Positions 43,331-55,082 of a stretch of 64,000 bases of DNA are shown in pieces (position 1 is the first letter of the stretch; each line of letters starts with the position of its first letter). The position numbers and the translations under genes were made by a program. Origin of the DNA: Zeus faber (taxonomy: Eukaryota > Chordata > Actinopteri > Zeiformes > Zeidae); the NCBI GenBank assembly GCA_960531495.1, contig OY482860.1:1-64000 (forward strand), given 5' to 3'. The notes under the pieces were generated by a model, which worked only from the letters and a program-made list of their open reading frames with translations, did not search any database and was not told the origin of the DNA.

Positions 43331-44401
43331 GGGAGGTGGTTGTCAGCACTGTTGCCAGGTGGTAAGAAGCAAACAAGGCAATTGCAATAGTACATAACCA
43401 TATACACACTCCCCGGGGATTATTTCCACGCGAGTCATTGGCCACATTATTTTTACTTGCTGCGTTGCCCAGGGCCACCCTGGTCTCCACGAGGGAGCGC
43501 TGGGGGGTCTCAGCTGGGGCGCACTGCGTGAGGTGATACCAGGTGTCGCCTTTCCCATCCAACCGGACAGAGTGGGTGTTCGTCTGGACCACTCGGAATG
43601 GTCCGGTCCACCTGGCCTTCTTCCACTTCCTTTTTACCGCTTTCAGCCAGACCCAGTCGGAGACTCTTACAGCCTTAACCGACAGTAGGTTGATTCCCTC
43701 TCCGGCGTGGTCCTGGATCTGTTAGGAGAGTGAGGCTACCAGTACAGTTAGGATACCATAGTACGATGCGTGATCCACGCGGGTGAGGCCCAGGGGCGTC
43801 CCCCTTAGACCCATCATGGCCGGGCTCTCTAGCCTCTTTCCTGTGCACAATTCAAATGGGGAGAAACCTGTGCCGCTATTAGTGGATGCCCTTATTGACA
43901 TGAGAGCTATCGGAAGGGCTTCTACCCAAGTTAGCTTTGAGTCCGCGCAAATCTTAGCCAATTTGGCCTTGATCGTTCTATTTGCCCTTTCCACCTGCGC
44001 ATTTAGGAGTCGGTTTAGGAACAAGGAGACTATATAGGAGATAGGAGGCAGTCTATGAACATCCATATGATTCGCCATGTATGTGCTGTGTGGTTGGAGT
44101 AGTGTTTGTTCCAATTTTGTTTGTCGCAGACTAGTCATGGTAAATGCTTTGGATGAGATGAACGACGTCACGCTATGTGTTGTTAGGACCGTTAATGGGT
44201 GGCACATAACCATGTGGGCTGTTTAGAGTCCAGGTTGGAGCTGTGACACATCAGGACTAGTCTATCTCCCCTTGTTTTTTGAAAAAGGGCAGCATTTGCC
44301 ACTCCCCGTCTTTCAGAAACATCCAAATAAAACGGGAGGGTGTAGTCTGGGACGGTGAGGGCAAGCGAGACATGTGGTTGCAAGTAATCAAATACGGCGT
44401 A
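43331..44401 (-). pseudogene. pol: ERV-2 pol remnants (RT/RNase H junction, integrase)
   Basis: Minus strand. 44192-44383 resembles the RT connection region (TLPFYLDVSERRGVANAAL; LCATH). 43722-44213 passes, after an internal deletion, into the integrase region with the catalytic Glu (QVERANRTIKAKLAKICAD, about 43935-43990) and the following conserved LPIALMSIRAS. 43400-43720 gives the integrase C-terminus (VWLKAVKRKWKKARWTGPF; DTWYHLTQC). RT palm, RNase H core, integrase zinc finger and the first two catalytic Asp residues are missing. Confidence 0.8.
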
Positions 44402-45602
44402 CTACTCCAGTTGGTCAGGCGTAAACAAGATCTGGGGTCCGGGTGTAGTTGAGGGTGACGTGGTATGGGTCTCTCGGTGGGACGAAGGGTCGGATGGACT
44501 GCAACCAGGGTTTCCATTTGGTGTACATGGAAAGTATTCCCCCTTTTTCAAGTGTCTCTGGGCATACTCTGCCCCAGTATACATTGGCTTTGGGGGTCGG
44601 GGTACGGGTTGAGTGTCTGGCGACAGAATCATCTGAGCTGCCACTGTAAGGCAGTTAGGTCCACACGTCATGACCTTCCCATCCAGGAACTTGACTCTGT
44701 TGCCAGATGGAAGACACGTCACTTCCGCCCTTGTTTTAATGGTAGCTGCGGGGATTCGACAGTCATTGGGAGTAGGGGCTCTGCCAGTCCCTCCTCCAGG
44801 GGGCTTGGTGTGGCTGTGATCCCTGCTGCGCTGCAGGGGGTGGTCCTCTGTGGTCTGGGGCTTGGGACTGCCATGGTACCGGGCATTTGGGAGCCCAATG
44901 TCCGTTTTCCCCACAGTTGAAACATCCCTGTGGTTGAGGATTGGAAGCAAATCCTCCTCTCCCTCGTCGACCGTATCCCCCACGACCACATTTGTTCGAT
45001 GTAAAATTAAATCCCTGTCCCCTTCCATAGTAGGTTGGCTGCTGTGGTGGAGGACCCCAGCTCGCCTGTGGGGGAGGAGGACCGCATTGGCCTTGGTACA
45101 TCTGTACTCCTCCTCTCGTGGGATCCCCCCACGTGGGTCCAGTGTAACCCTCCAAATCAGGCTGAGGAGATGTGATAGGCATTATAACGAATCAAGGTGG
45201 AGGTCAGGTGGGGCATATCTTCGGAGGCGCAAGTTGTCAGATGCTTCGGCATATGACGATGTGGCCTCGCACATTATTTTGTGGCGTTTATGGGCATCGT
45301 TACACGCGAGTTGTAAAGATTGTCATTCTTTTTTCCGCAGTCTTTCTTTTAATGACTTTGTGATCTTTTTTCGCTCGGGCCAAATCATCAACTGCTTGTT
45401 TATACACAGTCTAAAATGCCTCGCACAATGCTTTAATTTCGGTCTCTTTATCATCATCCGGGGGTAATATACTTTTGTCCCGTAACTCATTTTTTAGTGA
45501 TGTCAATTGGAATACTCTTTTAGATCTTTCCTTCGGACTGAGTCCTCCCAAGAATAGTCCATTTATTACTTCCCAATTTTCTCTGAATGTTTCCATGGTC
45601 AT
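44402..45602 (-). pseudogene. gag: ERV-2 gag remnants: N-terminus and nucleocapsid
   Basis: Minus strand. An ATG at 45600-45602 opens a 63-codon matrix-like piece (TFRENWEVINGLFLGGL). The capsid is missing or unreadable (45190-45410). At 44763-45182 lies a proline/glycine-rich region, a GR-rich box (CGRGGYGRRGRGG), then one zinc knuckle CFNCGENGHWAPKC (about 44898-44940). Downstream text to 44402 (TCLPSGNRVKFLDGKVMTCG) could be a protease-region remnant, but no DSG/DTG motif is visible. One knuckle fits a gamma/epsilon-like Gag. Confidence 0.75.
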
Positions 45603-45619
45603 ATTTTACAAACTTACTG

Positions 45620-45915
45620 ATCAAATGTACAAACGTCCTTAAAAAAAAAAACTCATATATGTTTTATCAAATGTATAAACGTCCTGTAAACAGCTCATAT
45701 ATTTTTTATCAATCAAATTTATACACGTCCTGTAAAAGGCTCATATATTTTTATCAATCAATTTTATAAACGTCCTGTAAAAGGCTCATATGTTTTTTAT
45801 GAATCAAATTTATAAACGTCCTATAAAAGGCTCATGTGTTTTTGATCAATTAAATTTATAAACGTCCTATAAAAGGCTCATATATTTTTACAACGTCCGT
45901 AAACAGGCTCATATA
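45620..45915 (-). repeat. 45-46-bp tandem repeats in the ERV-2 leader
   Basis: The core ACGTCCTGTAAAAGGCTCAT recurs with GTCC at 45681, 45727, 45772, 45818, 45863 and 45894. Spacing is 46, 45, 46, 45 and 31. It lies directly upstream of the gag ATG on the minus strand. Confidence 0.9.
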
Positions 45916-46679
45916 TATTTATTACTAGAGGGGCAAGAAATGTTTCTTACCACATGTGTATTAACTGCCACAAGTTTTAAAATTTATACACGTGATCAAC
46001 AGACAATGTATGGTCGCAATTCCCTATTTGTGGACCTAATCGACAAGCTTCTACAGATTCTTAGAGAAAACTGCGGCCGACTACTGCGGGTTCTATCCCA
46101 GTCCCACAAATCATTTTAATACATGTCCGTCTATTTCACCACCAACCCACTGTTATACCACACAGGTTTTTCCTTTTATTCCTCGGATGATTTATTCAAT
46201 AGAAATAATCGCTCGAGGAATTTCGAGAAAAGACCCTCCCCACAATATTGGCTTGGCTTTACTAAAAATAATGCCGGGAAATGGTCGGCTTACCTAACTA
46301 TGACAGGACTGTCACATCAGTCATCGTTATCTGTCTAATGCGTTTACCTAAAATTTATCGGTCATTTACCGAATCATTTACCTAACTATGACAGTCCTCT
46401 CTTTACGCGACACGATGCAATGGCCTGGGCTTTTTGTTCTAGAAATGCCGGGACCATCCGTCACTGCCAGCATATCGAATTATGACAACCTAGTTTCTTG
46501 AATACCCTAAATCTGGCATTCTTGTACCTCAAATCTGGCATTTCTTTGAATAGAGCCGAGAGAGATTATCTTAAATCTAGCATTTCAAGAACCTGGTTAT
46601 TGAATCAATTCAACCATTCACCTGTCGTCATATACTGTAACTATGACAGTCCTGTACAGACTGTCCAAAGGCAAGAGAG

Positions 46680-46711
<32 letters not shown>

Positions 46712-47154
46712 GAGGGTAATGGACCAGTTGAGAGGAGGAGAGAAACATAACCCAGTTTCCCTAAAGGGGGGGAGAAAAACCTAAAATTTGGATTGAATCA
46801 TTTACCTAAAATTGAATGCCAAGCCCACCCTTGCGCACTTCTTTTACTATCCGTTTACCCATAAATGCATGCTTATCCTATAATTTTATGCCGTTTTTGA
46901 CTTTGCCTTTTATTTAAAACATCTGTTCCTTATCCTGACATCGATAATTTGATATAGTCAATATGCACAGTTCTGTTAAAAAGGTTTGTGCTGACCTTTT
47001 TTATGAGGCGCCTCTCGGTGTCTGGACAGATCTGGATTTTGTTTAGGGAACTTCCAATAACCCTGTGACGTTCATTTTAAACAAATTGTCATTGTCGTCA
47101 CTTAAAATGTTATTATTAATTTGTAGTTACGACCTCTGATTTAAACTCCTTCCT
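45916..47154 (-). other. ERV-2 leader / unassigned, with (GA)n
   Basis: Between the leader repeats and the primer site, about 1.2 kb without a gene. It has a (GA)n run at about 46680-46707 and repeated short phrases AAATCTGGCATTTC (46507-46600) and CATTTACCTAACTATGACAG. The length is unusual for a retroviral leader, so some of it may be later insertions. Confidence 0.45.
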
Positions 47155-47172
47155 ATCAGGTCGGGGTCCCCA
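47155..47172 (-). promoter_or_regulatory. Primer binding site of ERV-2
   Basis: On the minus strand the LTR ends CCAACA, then AT, then TGGGGACCCCGACCTGAT; the TGG start two bases after the LTR is canonical. I could not match it confidently to a tRNA. Confidence 0.65.
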
Positions 47173-47174
47173 AT

Positions 47175-47735
47175 TGTTGGAGAAATTTATATCCTTGAGG
47201 AAAGAAACCAGTTGTTCCGTTGTAGATAACCTTTCTGTTAATTAATTAAAATATGATAACTATTACAACCTGTTTCAATCAATTACTAGACTTCTGTTGA
47301 TCAATTCAAGTATAGAAATTACCTTCGAGGTTCTCCGCGTGTTCGTTGATGGGTCAGAGCATCAATCAGAAGACGTATCACGAATTTAGGAGTTGGTCAT
47401 ATTTATTGTCCGGCAGAATCAAAAAGTAGTCATTGGGACCTTGTATCCCTGACAGAGCTATCGAGCAGGGTCATTTCGCAAAGTATCTGCGCCGTTCCTT
47501 CTTCTCTGGACCCTTATATAGTTTCATGTACGCAAGTGGTCACAAAAGGACATATGGATCACAAAGAACCTACTCCAACCAGAGGCGCACATGCAGAACA
47601 ACAATGACAACATGCACTCAAGCGGAAAAGTACAGGAACAACATGTGCGCGACTGGTCACAAAAGGACATTTCCAACCAAAGGCGCCATATTATTTCTAA
47701 CACTATCCAGATTTTAAGTCCAATTTGGAAAACAA
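47175..47735 (-). repeat. 5' LTR of ERV-2 (outer end approximate)
   Basis: R/U5 at 47175-47429 matches the 3' LTR. Minus-strand AATAAA is near 47398-47403 and TATATAAGG near 47511-47519. Within U3, GGTCACAAAAGGACAT occurs twice (47538 and 47656) like an enhancer repeat. Confidence 0.75.
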
Positions 47736-48554
47736 GCCTGTATTTCTGTAGTTGGATTGTCTCTGATTTTTAAAAATTTTTTTTTGCAGCTAAACTTTGT
47801 TTGAAGGCTTCAGTTGGGCTTTCAGAAATGTATTCCCGTATCTGGACTGCATCCGAACCTTATAATCAGAATTTGTTTAATAAAACATATTTATATATTT
47901 TCGTGTCTGGATTACATCAGGATTTTATGAATCTGGATTATACACCCCCTCACTCAGTGTATTAATGATATTAATGCATGGATGTCACAGAGCTTTTTAC
48001 AATTGAACAAAGATACAACAGAAATACTCATCTTTAGTGGAAAGGCTCAAAGACAGAAAATTGCAGCTCATCTGTCCCTTTCTCTGTCCCTGAAGAGCAA
48101 GAATAAAGCCAAAAATCTGGGTGTTATCATAGACGGCGATCTAAATTTTAAGAGCCATATCAATCACATCACAAAATCAGCCTTCTACCATCTAAAAAAC
48201 ATTTTTTTAAGAGTCTTCCTGTCAAAAGCACTCTGAAAAATGAATCTATGCATTCATAACGAGAAGATTGGACTACTGTAATGGCCTCTTCACCAGCCTC
48301 CTGAAATCAGCTGTGCAGCTGCTACAGTTAATCCAGAATGCGGCTGCACATAAATATATAAATGGCCTTGCACCTCAGTATGTAAAAGAAATGCTAATTA
48401 TACACAAACCAGCAAGAGGAGCAGGGGAGGCTGCCTTCTGTGTCTATGCCCCAAGTTAATGGAACACCCTGCTGAGGGACCTGTGAGAGGCCCTCACACT
48501 GAACATTTTTAAAAGCAAGTTAAAAACCTTGCTGTTCACTACTGTCTATGACTG

Positions 48555-48760
48555 GTGTGTGTGTGTGTGGGTGCGTGGGTGCGTGTGTGCAAGTGTGAGG
48601 GTGGGTGGGTGGGCATGTGTGTGTGGGTTGGTGTTCTCTATGATGTGAGATTTGTGTGTGTGTTCTCTATGTTGTGAGATTTGTGTGTGCTCTGTATGCT
48701 GTGAGATTTGTGTGTGTGCTCTGTATGCTGTGAGATCTGTATATTCCGCACTGACTGTTC
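48555..48760. repeat. GT-rich tract with about 30-bp repeats
   Basis: TCTCTATG(T/A)TGTGAGATTTGTGTGTG-type units repeat about four times after a GT/GGGT-rich run. Confidence 0.85.
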
Positions 48761-48774
48761 TTATGATTGCACAG

Positions 48775-49115
48775 ACATTTTCTGCTGCTCTTTCTGTTGG
48801 TGCTTCTGTTTTTGTTGCTGCGGTTTTTGTTGCTGATGGTGTTGTTGTTGCTGTTGTTGCTGTTGTTGTTTCTGTAGCTGCTGCTATTGCTGCTGATGCT
48901 GTCGTTGTAGTTTCTGTTTTTGTTGCTGCTGTTGTAGTTGTTTTTGCTGTTGTTTTGGTTGTTGCTGCTGGTGTTGATGTTGCTGCTGCTGCTGCTGTTG
49001 TTTCTGTGGCTACTGCTTCTATTGTTGCTGCTGTCGTTATTTTTTTCTATTTCTGCTGTTGTTGCTACGGCGGTTGTAATTGTTTTGATGTTGTTTTTGC
49101 TGTTGTTGTTTCAGG
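48775..49115. repeat. TTG/CTG trinucleotide-like tract
   Basis: About 340 bases of imperfect GTT/GCT triplets. A long open frame through it encodes only Ala/Val-rich low-complexity sequence and is not a gene. Confidence 0.9.
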
Positions 49116-49369
49116 GGCATTTTTTGGAAATGACCAGCTGACAACAATGTTCTTTCTTTTATTGTATATCTTTGTTTTTCTTTTGCACATTGCCTTGCCC
49201 TGGTATGAAATGTGCTTTATAAATAATGTGTGACTTGACTTGACTTGACTTTTAATTTGTATTACTGTTTGTTTGGATTGGATCTGATTTTTTTAATCTG
49301 GCTTTTAAGGCGGTTTTGAAACTCTATTTTTGTATCTGGATTGTGTCTGAATTTTTATGACACATCATC

Positions 49370-50345
49370 AGTAGTGGACCCAAGTATCATGGGGTGTTTC
49401 AACCATTATCACTAGACACCCTTGCCTGAGGAAAGCCTTTCTGATTATGAGATACAAATAAATCTGCTGAAAATGCGTTTTTTCCCATTTGTGCACATTT
49501 TTATGAAAATGATCGTAACTCGAGAAATACATGTTAGATAGGCCTAAAACTGTGTAACAAACAAAAATTTGCCAGCACATACTAGTTTATAATAGTATTT
49601 ATACTGTCGGACCCTGTCACAAAGAGTAATGACTAAAGCTTTTAACCTAACCGCCTTTTCAGCGTTTGAATCGGCTGAAAATGCGTTTTTTCCCATCTGT
49701 GCACACTTTGATGAAAATGATCAGAACTCGAAAAATACATGTTAGATGGGCCTAACACTGTATGACATATAACACTTTACCAACACATACTAGTTTATCA
49801 TAGTATTTATACTGTCTGACCCTGTCACACAGTCATAACTGATGCTTTTAACCTAACGGCCCTTTCAGCCTTTAAATCGGCTGAAAATTTGTTTTTTCCC
49901 ATGTGTGCACACTTTGATTAAATAATTATCAAAACACGAGAAATACATGTTAGATGGGCCTCAAACTGTGTGACAAATGACATTTACCAGCACATAGTAG
50001 TTTATAATAGTTTTTATACTGTCTGACCCTGTCACACAGATTAATGACTGATGCTCTTAATCTAACTGCCTTTTCAGCCTTTAAATCGGCTGAAAATTAG
50101 TTTTTTCCCACATGTGCACACTTTGATGAAAATTTTCATAACACGAGAAATACATGTTAGGCTTAAAACTGTGTGACAAACAATACTTTACCAGCACATA
50201 TTAGTTTATAATAGCATTTATACTGTCTAACACTGTCACACAGAGTAATGACTGAGGCTTTTAACCTAACCCCCTTTTCAGTGTTTAAAATGGCTGAAAA
50301 TGCATTTTTCCCATGTGTGCACACTATGATGAAAATTATCATAGC
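49370..50345. repeat. Tandem repeat, 204-209 bp unit, about 4.5 copies
   Basis: The phrase CTGAAAATGCGTTTTTTCCC recurs at 49467, 49675, 49881, 50090 and 50294. Each unit also has GAAATACATGTTAGATGGGCC, CACATACTAGTTTAT, TATTTATACTGTC and GACCCTGTCACA. An inverted set lies at 58960-59415. Confidence 0.95.
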
Positions 50346-50599
50346 TTATAACCCTCACTGAGTAAAACCGAACACTGAGCAAATCCGAACACAGAGCTCC
50401 GCGAAATTACATCTCAAATTAGTAATATCAGCCATCAAAAGACACAATTCCTCATGCATCAAAGAAGAGCAAATTATTTTGAATTCATTGACAAATCAGG
50501 TAAATTTCTTGCCAATCAATTGAAATGCGATTGAGAAAAAACACTTGTGCAATCAAAGATCCACAGGGTAGGATAACATACACCCCCCACAAGACATCA

Positions 50600-52120
50600 A
50601 TAACATATTTAGTCTGGTACGGAACCCAATATCATTCCTACTGGAGGTGTTAAATCTATATCTAAATTCTCAGCTATTTCAGACTATTCAATAAGTTGGA
50701 CTAAAACCACAGTCTTACCACTCAGTGAGGGGGACTGCAATGCAGCAACCCAGAAACTTCCCTTAACCATCACAACGGGCAATATTAGATCCCTTGGTAT
50801 TGATATCTCCACCAATCTGTCAGATTTGTTTACCCTTAACTTTACTCCATTGCTCAAATACATTGAAGACGACCTCATTCGAGGGAACAACCTACCCATC
50901 TCACTAATTGGTAGGATGGCAGCAGTGAAAATGAATATACTTCCAAAAATAAACTATATATTTTCAATGACCCCAGTGCAACCTTGGTACATTGGTTTAA
51001 TACTCTAGACTCAGTAGTCAATACATTTTATTGGAAATACAAGAAACTGAGTATTAAACTAGTAACACTACAGAAAAACAAAGACTGGCCTAGCAACCTC
51101 AAACTTTAGTTACTACTAACTAGTGAAACATCTTCAATTTATAATGAAATGGTTATAACCAGAATAACAATTGGGCCATGGATGGCGAGACATTCAACAA
51201 ACAGAATGTCAGGAGTTATCATATCTGATCTACCATTCCTTACTTAATCAATAAGGAAACATAATTGCTTTAAAAATCCATTTATTGCAACAACTCTGTC
51301 AGCCTGGTGGAAATTCCCCAAACTCAGTGGTCACACTCTATCTCCAAACAAATTCACGCTAATCTGGCACAATGCAGATTTTCTGGTTGACAACAGACCA
51401 ATAATCTTTAGGTCTGGGAAAAGACAAGGAATTACTCATTGGGAACACATTTTTGAAAACAATTTCTGAAAACTTCTTACATCCTTCCCAACTTTAACCC
51501 AAAGGTATAATATCAGTGGCCACAGCTTCCTTCAATTCCTTCAATAACAGCAGTCTCTAAAAATTTAAATCAAATTGACGAACAAAATCCTAGAACCACC
51601 TCCAATGATTGAACATCTCACCCATATGGGTCACTTAAAAAAATCAATTTTCCAGAATATACAAACTTTTATTAAAAACAGATGACACTTTATCTTTACC
51701 TACAATGGAATGTGAAAGAGACCTATCAACCTGTGGAAGCTTATTTGCCTTTTCTATTTTTCTATGACCCGCAACTCCAAAATGCAACTCATCCATTGTA
51801 AGATTCTAGTCAGAGCTCATATCACGGAACACAAAATGTCCAAAATGGGTTTTGTGGATGAAGACATTTGCTCTCACTGTTCCCTTAATACCAGAGATGA
51901 CTACTTTCCGGTCTTCTGGCTCTGCCCACCTATCCCAGCATTCTGGACCAACATCACCAAGAAGCTATCAACCCTTCTGGGTCGCAGCATTCCAGTCTTC
52001 CCGTCTATACGTCTTCTCGGTGACCAACCTTCAGTTGACCCACCACTTAAACACCACTAACCCATTTTGATGGCCTTAACAATTGCCAAGAAAACAGTAT
52101 TACTGATTTGGTTAGGCGTT
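50600..52120 (+). pseudogene. L1-clade LINE reverse transcriptase C-terminus, degenerate
   Basis: Plus-strand text after RT: NLSDLFTLNFTPLLKYIEDD and LPISLIGRMAAVKMNILPKI (50815-50955), then WFNTLDSVV, and broken stretches to ICSHCSLNTRDDYF (51864-51907). AFWTNITKKLSTLLG and LTIAKKTVLLIW (52073-52108) follow. These blocks are the conserved end of L1-like (not L2-like) fish LINEs. Numerous frameshifts and stops. No 3' tail: it passes at about 52120 into the GC-rich repeat. Confidence 0.8.
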
Positions 52121-52930
52121 CCATCTGGTCCTGTCGGCCGGGGGCCCGAACCTGGCTGGGTGTGCTCGGAGTGGGGCTCACCATGTGGCCTCCTTTGTTG
52201 GGGAGCTGTCGTCACAATGGGCTGCCGGGACACCTGTTCTCTGGCAGTCTTAGTGCACAGGGCGCTCGTCACTGGGGGCTCGGGCTGTAGGTGGTCTGCC
52301 ACCCTCTGTTCTGTGGTCCGCATGCTAAGCGGCTGGGGGCTGACTATGGCCCTCATGGGAGCGCAGAGCTGCCTGGCATGGCGGAGGCGCATGGCGAGCC
52401 GCTCTGCGCCTGTGGCTGATTGCTGTAGGTAACGTGCCACCAGGTATCGGAGGTGGGTGTGCTAGGGTGCGGTCAGGTCGGGGGTGGAGCGCTGCTCCCC
52501 GGCCTGCTCTGCCACTGCATCGATCTGGTCGCACTTCGCCTTTCTCTCCCAGTGCCAAAACTCATACTCAGTACATACACCACACAATAGGCCCAGGAGG
52601 ATGGGTGCGAGCTATGTGGATAGGGATGTGGCAGGCAGCTGCCACCTTGCCTGTCACACTCCTGCCCCAGTGTGCTTCTCGTCCGTCCCGAAATTTTAAA
52701 CCCACTTATATTTGCTTGGAAAACATACACTCGCACACCAATCCTACGCCAAACAACACAACTCCAGACCAGGGTCTGCGGGGCTGAAGCAGTTTGAGTG
52801 ATTCGGGTTCAACTTGCCTGAAGGACTCTCACCCCCACACCCCACAATTTTAACTGCAATTACCAATAGAACACATTGAGCACTGGGGATTTCCCGGGGT
52901 GGGTCGGTGTGGGTGCCCTGGGTGCCAGGG
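52121..52930. repeat. GC-rich dispersed repeat, copy 2
   Basis: 52690-52930 matches 17110-17330 block for block (TTTGAGTGATTCGGGTT type text; TTGCCTGAAGGACTC; CATTGAGCACTGGGG). The part at 52121-52690 is similarly GC-rich with a CA-like ACATACACCACACA stretch, but is less alike. Open frames are compositional. Confidence 0.75.
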
Positions 52931-52959
52931 ATGGTGGGGGGCCCACAGATATTTCGGTC

Positions 52960-54790
52960 CCAGTGTGGCAATTAATATTCTATGGGTTCGGTGCATGGGC
53001 GTGGTAACATGGCCGAACACGCCCTGTTGAAAATTTCAAAACATAAAACCTATTCACTTTTTATCATGAAATTGGGTATACTAATGTAAAGCAGATATGC
53101 AAAGAAGACTGAGGTAATCACCTATAACTTCCGATTACAACATCAGATGGCAACGCTCTGCGAGAGGTCAATGACTTCAAATACTTGGGTTCCTGAGTGA
53201 ACTCCACAGAACAGGACCTTAAGGTCAGGAAGGCACTAGCGTGGAGGGCCCTGAACGGTATGTCAAGAGTGTGGTGCTCGAATCTCCCTCGACACATAAA
53301 GCTGAGCCTATTCCACGCCACTGTGGAGTCTGTCCTCCTGTATGGCTGCGAAAGCTGGACCCTGACACCCACCCTGCAGAAGTCCCTGGATGGGTGCTAC
53401 ACCAGAATGCTATGAGCTGTTCTGAATGTGGACCAGAACATCCACATTAAAAAACCAGGACCTGTACCGGCAACTGCCAAGGCTCAGCAAGAAGGTAGCA
53501 TCTAGGAGGATGAGGCTGGCCGGCCACTGCCACAGACATCGGGAGCTCCCGGCCAGCAGGCTGGTCCTATGGGAACCAACGCACGGGCATCGATCGCGAG
53601 GACGTTCAGCTCTAACGTATGTGGATGTCTTGAAGAAGGATGCGGGAGCTGAAAGCTCTTCGGAGCTGGCCGGGTGTATGGAGAACCGGAAGGATTGGAG
53701 ACTCCGATGGAAGCTCGTCTGTGGACGACCGAGAGAGAGAATGTAACATCACTAGACTTAAAAAAAACTATATTGCCGCCATGATCAACACCCAACCAAT
53801 AGGAAGTCGGCCATATTGGATTTAATGTCTAATTTTAGTCACTTTTTGGTCATTTTCATGCTTTGTACTTTGGCAAACTCCTCCGAGGCAATATATTCGT
53901 TTGGCTTCAACCTTGAGTGTCTACAAGACACCTTCACGGTTGAAAGTTATTCAAATATTTTGTTTTCGTCACGTGTGGGCATGGCAACGTGTTGAGTTTC
54001 ATGTTCTAAAAAAAGTTGTGTTTTCATGATATTTAAGGTACTTTTTATGCTTGTATTTCGCAAAACTCCTCCTAGGGGATTCATCAGATCAACTTCAAAG
54101 TTGGTGAGGGTCTACAAGACACCTTCAGGATTAAAATGTATGAAAACATTTTGTTTTCGTCACACAATGTGAGCGTGGCAACACGTTAAATTTCATGTTT
54201 GAGAAAAGACTGTGTTAACGTGACTTTTGAAACTCGAAAAATCACGAAACTTTGCACACTCCTCAAGCCCGGTGTGTCATTTCATACTCTATGGGTCCCG
54301 TGCATGGATGTGTCAAAATGGTCGCCTACGCGCCCTAGAAAAAATAAAGAAGATCCTAAAAAAAACCTATTCACTTTTTTCCTCGAACACTGACGAAATT
54401 CGGTACACATATAACATCACTCGACTTAAAAAATATATATATTGCCACCATGACCAAAACAACACAACAGGATGACATGCCATGTCAGCATGTTCCGATT
54501 GCCATGGTCCAATGTCAGCCATATTGGATTAAAGTCCGAAGATTAAAGTCACTTTTTGGTCATTTTCAAGCTTTGTACTTTTGATTCACTATTAACACTA
54601 ATTAAAAGATTTGTTTTCCTCACATGGTGTGGGCGTGGCACAGCCTTAAATTTCATGCTGGAAAACAGCCACTTTTTTGTCACTTTTTGGTCATTTTCAT
54701 GCTCCGTAATTTCGCAGACCCCTTCAATCCAATATATACGGTCCCGCTGACACTTGCACTTTGAGGACCCTGTCATCGCTGCTTGCAGCT
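52960..54790. repeat. Complex dispersed repeat, copy 2, split by a LINE fragment
   Basis: Same modules as 39160-41000 (see there). The first part is 52960-53089 and the second 53740-54790. The split is caused by a LINE fragment flanked by a 7-bp repeat. Confidence 0.85.
53090..53739 (+). mobile_element. LINE RT C-terminal fragment with 7-bp target duplication
   Basis: Plus strand: VNDFKYLGS, stop, VNSTEQDLKVRKALAWRAL, then LYGCESWTLTPTL and SLDGCYTRML to a stop. In the next frame follow KKVASRRMRLAGHCHRHREL and LVLWEPTHGHRSRGR. This is the end of an RT of the RTE/CR1-like kind (the LYGCE.WTL motif). It is bounded by AATGTAA at 53083-53089 and 53740-53746, and the host repeat continues across, so the insertion ends are exact. 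At least one stop and one frameshift. Confidence 0.8.
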
Positions 54791-55082
54791 TTTATCAATT
54801 TGGAATTCTTTGTGATAAAATCTATTAAAAAAGCACAAACTATAGCTCTAGAACAAAAACTCACCATACTGGTCACCTTACAAAAGTCGCATTTATAAAC
54901 CACCAGATTATTTTTCCAGCAACTTAAAATCTGCAGCAACTCACCACACCAATCATTTCTCGACACACAATCAAACCTTTCAAACTGTTCAATATCTATT
55001 CATACTACTTCAGCATGGACTACTTTTGTTAACTGGCAGTTAAATGCAATTAGATTTGAATTCAGTCTGCTAAACACAACTA
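54791..55082. other. AT-rich DNA, nothing recognised
   Basis: Between the complex repeat and LINE copy C; no gene or repeat recognised. Confidence 0.4.

Larger units (their letters stand above)
41354..47735 (-). mobile_element. Endogenous retrovirus on the minus strand, gag and pol deleted (ERV-2)
   Basis: Minus-strand order: 5' LTR (about 47735-47175), primer site, leader with tandem repeats, gag scraps, pol scraps, integrase C-terminus, env, 3' LTR (about 41910-41354). Outer and inner R/U5 parts match over about 255 bases, but the U3 parts do not. Much of gag capsid, protease, RT palm and half of integrase are deleted. Confidence 0.85.
47960..49255 (+). mobile_element. LINE 3' end (L2/CR1-like), copy D
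   Basis: RT C-terminal text from about 47973 (NFKSHINHITKSAFYHLKNI; RLDYCNGLFTSL-type; GLAPQYVKEML; AAFCVYAPS) is interrupted by a stop near 48235 and a deletion near 48345. The 3' UTR contains GT-rich and CTG/TTG-rich tracts. The end shows ATGAAATGTGCTTTATAAAT followed by TGACT units (49231-49253), the tail repeat of this LINE family. 5'-truncated and dead. Confidence 0.8.

Noticed and set aside
48652-49233. 193-codon Ala/Val-rich open frame
   Set aside because: Translation of a trinucleotide tract within a LINE 3' UTR.
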